Of a stretch of 8,455 nt of DNA, positions 6,427 through 8,455 are shown in pieces. This stretch comes from Neisseriaceae bacterium (GTDB lineage: Bacteria > Pseudomonadota > Gammaproteobacteria > Burkholderiales > UBA11063), in assembly GCA_947454215.1 (NCBI GenBank), contig CANGJN010000016.1:1-8455 (forward strand), written 5' to 3'. The notes below the pieces were generated by a model. It saw only the letters and a list, made by a program, of their open reading frames with translations, had not been told where the DNA came from and did no database searches. A program made the translations under genes and the position numbers. Position 1 is the stretch's first letter; each line of letters begins with the position of its first letter.

Positions 6427-6520
6427 TATTTAATCAAAAAAATAAATAACAATTTTTAAATTTAATTGAAACTTTAGTCTAAAAAAATAATATAAGAAGT
6501 TCAATGAGTTAAATAATAAA

Positions 6521-6544
6521 GTATAGTAAAAATACTGTATTTTA
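6521..6544. terminator. Candidate bidirectional terminator between the converging genes
   Basis: GTATAGTA at 6521–6528 and TACTGTAT at 6533–6540 form an eight-pair stem, two of the pairs being G-U in RNA, around an AAAA loop. TTTT follows on the plus strand; on the minus strand TTTATTATTT follows. It lies about 65 bases past the transposase stop and about 350 bases past the orphan gene's stop, so it most plausibly serves the transposase transcript. Confidence 0.35.
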
Positions 6545-6545
6545 A

Positions 6546-6566
6546 GGACAACACTATCCCTCGTCC
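6546..6566. repeat. G/C-rich block, possible end of the IS1634-family element
   Basis: A 21-base block beginning GGACAACACTATCC and ending CTCGTCC stands out from the surrounding A/T. It is bounded by GGAC (6546–6549) and its reverse complement GTCC (6563–6566). Its position just outside the 3' end of the transposase is where a terminal inverted repeat would lie. A matching copy was not found between 8338 and 8455, so either the other end is outside the window or this is something else. Confidence 0.25.
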
Positions 6567-6603
6567 AAAATTTAACAAAAAATTTTATGTAGAAAATTAT
6601 ATA

Positions 6604-8337
6604 TTAAATACCGTATATTTTGCAAGCAAATACACCAAAATATCTAATTATTTTTCGCAAAGTATCATTTAAGTTTAAAACTATATGAAGTAGTTTATTG
6701 TTAATGGTGGCATTTACGATTATAACTCCATCTAAAAGTTGATAAATCCACTTCATACTAGGTCTTTTAGTAGATTTTTTTACTTGTGAGGGAATAGTTT
6801 CATTATTTTCTTCTAATTTTTTACGTAAAAAATATTGTGAATAACTATAAACCATTAGGCATAATACCATTATCATTAATAAAGCATCAATTCTTTCTGG
6901 CTTCTTTAAGAATACAGAATCAATTTCAAAAGAATTATTTTTAATAAATTTAAAACCACTTTCTGTACCAGATTGTTCTTTATATGTTGACAATAACTTA
7001 TCATCTGCAATAACACTTGCATCTAATTGATTGGTTGCTATTATAAATTTACCTTTTTGGGATTTAGCTTTACTTATTGCTTCATTATTTTGTTCCACCA
7101 ATGAACTAACTTTATTTATTTTTTTGATATGTGTATCTTCTTTACTAGGTTTTCCTACTCCATTATATTTATACTCTTCATTAATTATATATTGTATAAT
7201 ATGATATTTTAAAGTTTTATTAATTTTATTAATTTTATTAATTTCATTATTTACATCAGCTTCACATCCATATTCTTTGTTTTTTAAATGTTTCAACAAT
7301 TTAGTTATTTCATCAAACTCTTGAGCTATATTTTTTTCTAAAGTGATTATCTCTTTATCATATACTTGTTGAGAGTAAATTAATACCCAACGTTGTTCCA
7401 CATTACCATAGGTTACATATTGAACAAACATTTTATAGCCATTTTCAAGTTCAGTCCAATTTATATTATCTTTGGATATCATGTCTTTGGCTAGATTAAT
7501 TTTTTCTGGAACTCTTGAAATCCATGATAAATCATCGCTTTTTTTTACACAATTTTCATACATAGTACTATCACCAATAAACATTAAAGGTGGTGCATTT
7601 TCTAATGTAGAGCAAAAATTTTGCATCCTTTGTGTTGCTTCTTCTAATGTATCTTGATCGATTGTATTACCGCTATGTAATTCCATCCATAGCGGTAATA
7701 TACCATTTGTTGCTATTAGTAATGTCATCTGTTTGAAATCTAATCGTTTATTTTTGGCATTATCAAATGTAGTTATAGCATCATTATTTAAATTTATATT
7801 TCTTTCATCTGTTTTGTTTAAATTTGCTACAGATTTATTCTTATTCAACTCTACAACATCAAGCTCTTTAACACCATTATCATCATATTGACAATATAAT
7901 GAAATAGATGTTTTGTAGATTTTGGCTTTATTTAGCGGTATATCAAATTCAATAGCAATTGGCAAAGCAAGTTCTGAAAAAAGTTTAGATGTTCCATATT
8001 CATGAATTTTGTCTAAACATCCTCCTAAAGAATCATCATTAAATAATTCTGCTTTTAGATTGTTTGATCCAAGTAATAAATCTACAGGCTTATTTGATAA
8101 ATATTCAGGAAATAAATATAATCTATTGTTTGTAAAACCTAAACCATTCAAAATAAGTGCTGACACTCTTTGACCTATAGTTGTTTTACTGTTACCTTTT
8201 AATGGAATTAGTTTATCAATTCTTTCTGATATACCAAGTTGATTAATAGTAGAGGCAACAATTCCTAAATGATCTAATTTAAGGGATCCTTGAATTTTAA
8301 AACCACTTGATAAATCTATTATTTCTTTCTCATTCAT
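6604..8337 (-). CDS. IS1634-family (DDE) transposase, apparently lacking the first catalytic aspartate
   Basis: The 577 residues show the IS1634 layout. An N-terminal DUF4277-like region (about 17–130) contains LDHLGIVASTINQLGI and DDSLGGCLDKIHEYG. The DDE core has KRLDFKQMTLLIATNGILPL (198–217), HSGNTIDQ (221–228), the second catalytic Asp in FIGDSTMY (D256), and SRVPEKI (274–280). The C-terminal part has TESGFKFIK with the likely catalytic Glu459, FLKKPERIDALLMIMVLCLM (476–495) and LVLNLND-type sequence near the end, closing on ACKIYGI. Where relatives have a DTTS-type motif with the first catalytic Asp, this copy reads IYKTSISLY (140–148), so Asp appears replaced by Tyr141 (TAC). If that alignment is right, the protein is full length but probably inactive. 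The start follows an AAGG site at 8351–8348 with a spacing of about 10 bases. The stop is TAA. Confidence 0.9.
   Translation of the reverse strand: MNEKEIIDLSSGFKIQGSLKLDHLGIVASTINQLGISERIDKLIPLKGNSKTTIGQRVSALILNGLGFTNNRLYLFPEYLSNKPVDLLLGSNNLKAELFNDDSLGGCLDKIHEYGTSKLFSELALPIAIEFDIPLNKAKIYKTSISLYCQYDDNGVKELDVVELNKNKSVANLNKTDERNINLNNDAITTFDNAKNKRLDFKQMTLLIATNGILPLWMELHSGNTIDQDTLEEATQRMQNFCSTLENAPPLMFIGDSTMYENCVKKSDDLSWISRVPEKINLAKDMISKDNINWTELENGYKMFVQYVTYGNVEQRWVLIYSQQVYDKEIITLEKNIAQEFDEITKLLKHLKNKEYGCEADVNNEINKINKINKTLKYHIIQYIINEEYKYNGVGKPSKEDTHIKKINKVSSLVEQNNEAISKAKSQKGKFIIATNQLDASVIADDKLLSTYKEQSGTESGFKFIKNNSFEIDSVFLKKPERIDALLMIMVLCLMVYSYSQYFLRKKLEENNETIPSQVKKSTKRPSMKWIYQLLDGVIIVNATINNKLLHIVLNLNDTLRKIIRYFGVFACKIYGI
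7215..7241. repeat. Three tandem 9-bp repeats inside the transposase gene
   Basis: TTTTATTAA is repeated three times without change (7215–7223, 7224–7232, 7233–7241), with a degenerate fourth unit after it. On the coding strand it yields the KIN-repeat segment NEINKINKINK (residues 364–374), in a helical, variable spacer between the catalytic Asp256 and Glu459. Because the unit is a multiple of three, slippage here changes length without breaking the frame. Confidence 0.7.
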
Positions 8338-8361
8338 ATATGTAAAACCTTTAATTTATAA

Positions 8362-8395
8362 TATGTTATATTACTACTCAGCAGCATATAACATA
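8362..8395. repeat. Ten-base inverted repeat upstream of the transposase start
   Basis: TATGTTATAT at 8362–8371 is the exact reverse complement of ATATAACATA at 8386–8395. The 14-base loop, TACTACTCAGCAGC, is G/C-rich for this DNA. It lies 25–58 bases upstream of the transposase ATG, where a promoter or operator would be expected, or it may belong to the insertion-sequence end. No convincing -35/-10 pair was found around it. Confidence 0.5.
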
Positions 8396-8455
8396 ATGAG
8401 TTATTTTAAATATTAATAAATTAATAGGTTGATTATCAGATATATTAAATTTAAA

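Larger units (their letters stand above)
6174..6603. other. Extremely AT-rich spacer between the orphan gene and the IS1634-family transposase
   Basis: No coding sequence was recognised on either strand. Base composition drops sharply compared with the neighbouring genes: long runs of T and A dominate 6300–6500, with only scattered G/C. Short palindromes occur at 6182–6201 (TAAGTT…AACTTA) just after the orphan gene's stop, at 6248–6264 (GATTTTTTTAAAAAATC), at 6392–6426 and at 6521–6540. The one G/C-rich island is at 6546–6566, close to the 3' end of the transposase, and may be part of the insertion-sequence end. Confidence 0.5.
6546..8395 (-). mobile_element. IS1634-family insertion sequence, ends not resolved
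   Basis: The element is defined by its single full-length transposase gene. Its boundaries are estimates: the G/C-rich block at 6546–6566 on the 3' side and the inverted repeat ending at 8395 on the 5' side. A nine-base direct repeat AATGAGTTA occurs at 6503–6511 and 8395–8403, which would frame an element of 1883 bases, a reasonable IS1634 length. Matching terminal inverted repeats were not found inside it. IS1634 relatives are known for making long, variable target duplications, so the true ends may lie beyond the window. Confidence 0.45.

Noticed and set aside
6174..6603. CRISPR array, tRNA or replication origin in the AT-rich spacer
   Set aside because: No regularly spaced repeats, cloverleaf or DnaA-box cluster were found; the AT-richness alone is not evidence.
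7472..7657. Plus-strand open frame of 61 codons
   Set aside because: It is antisense to the conserved DDE core of the transposase, so it is a shadow.

Overview
The window is very AT-rich and reads like the chromosome of a reduced, host-associated proteobacterium, most likely gamma (beta is possible). Two things point there. The first is the block hisS – yfgM – bamB, an order typical of beta/gammaproteobacteria and preceded here by a ybeD (DUF493) gene. The second is the surrounding decay: dead transposase copies, long non-coding stretches and a probable secreted effector. The standard genetic code is used: tryptophan is TGG in the intact genes, and no gene here needs TGA as a sense codon. The species cannot be named from the sequence.

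Layout. 2–262: 3' part of a ybeD-like regulatory-domain gene. 263–408: intergenic region with two TATAAT boxes and an 8-codon mini-ORF whose start copies the start of hisS. 409–3454: a tight three-gene operon of histidyl-tRNA synthetase, the inner-membrane TPR protein YfgM and the outer-membrane assembly lipoprotein BamB. This is the only clearly housekeeping part. The gene that usually follows bamB (der) is missing.

3455–4547: a graveyard. A minus-strand remnant resembles a PLP-dependent alpha-oxoamine synthase/aminotransferase. It runs into an imperfect fold-back repeat of about 144 bp, then a short unassigned stretch, then an IS630-family transposase wrecked by frameshifts, stop codons and a catalytic Asp-to-Tyr change. 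4548–6173: an intact 541-residue orphan gene behind a perfect Shine-Dalgarno sequence. It has an apparent Sec signal peptide, a textbook basic nuclear-localisation-like motif (PPAKKRRLS), a Ser/Thr/Glu-rich linker and two diverged copies of a module of about 110 residues. I regard it as the most interesting item: a candidate secreted, host-nucleus-directed effector. 6174–6603: extremely AT-rich spacer with several stem-loops. 6604–8337 (minus): a full-length IS1634-family transposase that seems to lack the first catalytic aspartate, with an inverted repeat just upstream of its start.

Taken together, a conserved operon ends at 3454 and everything after it looks like a rearrangement and insertion zone in which a probable effector gene has stayed intact between two transposon remnants.
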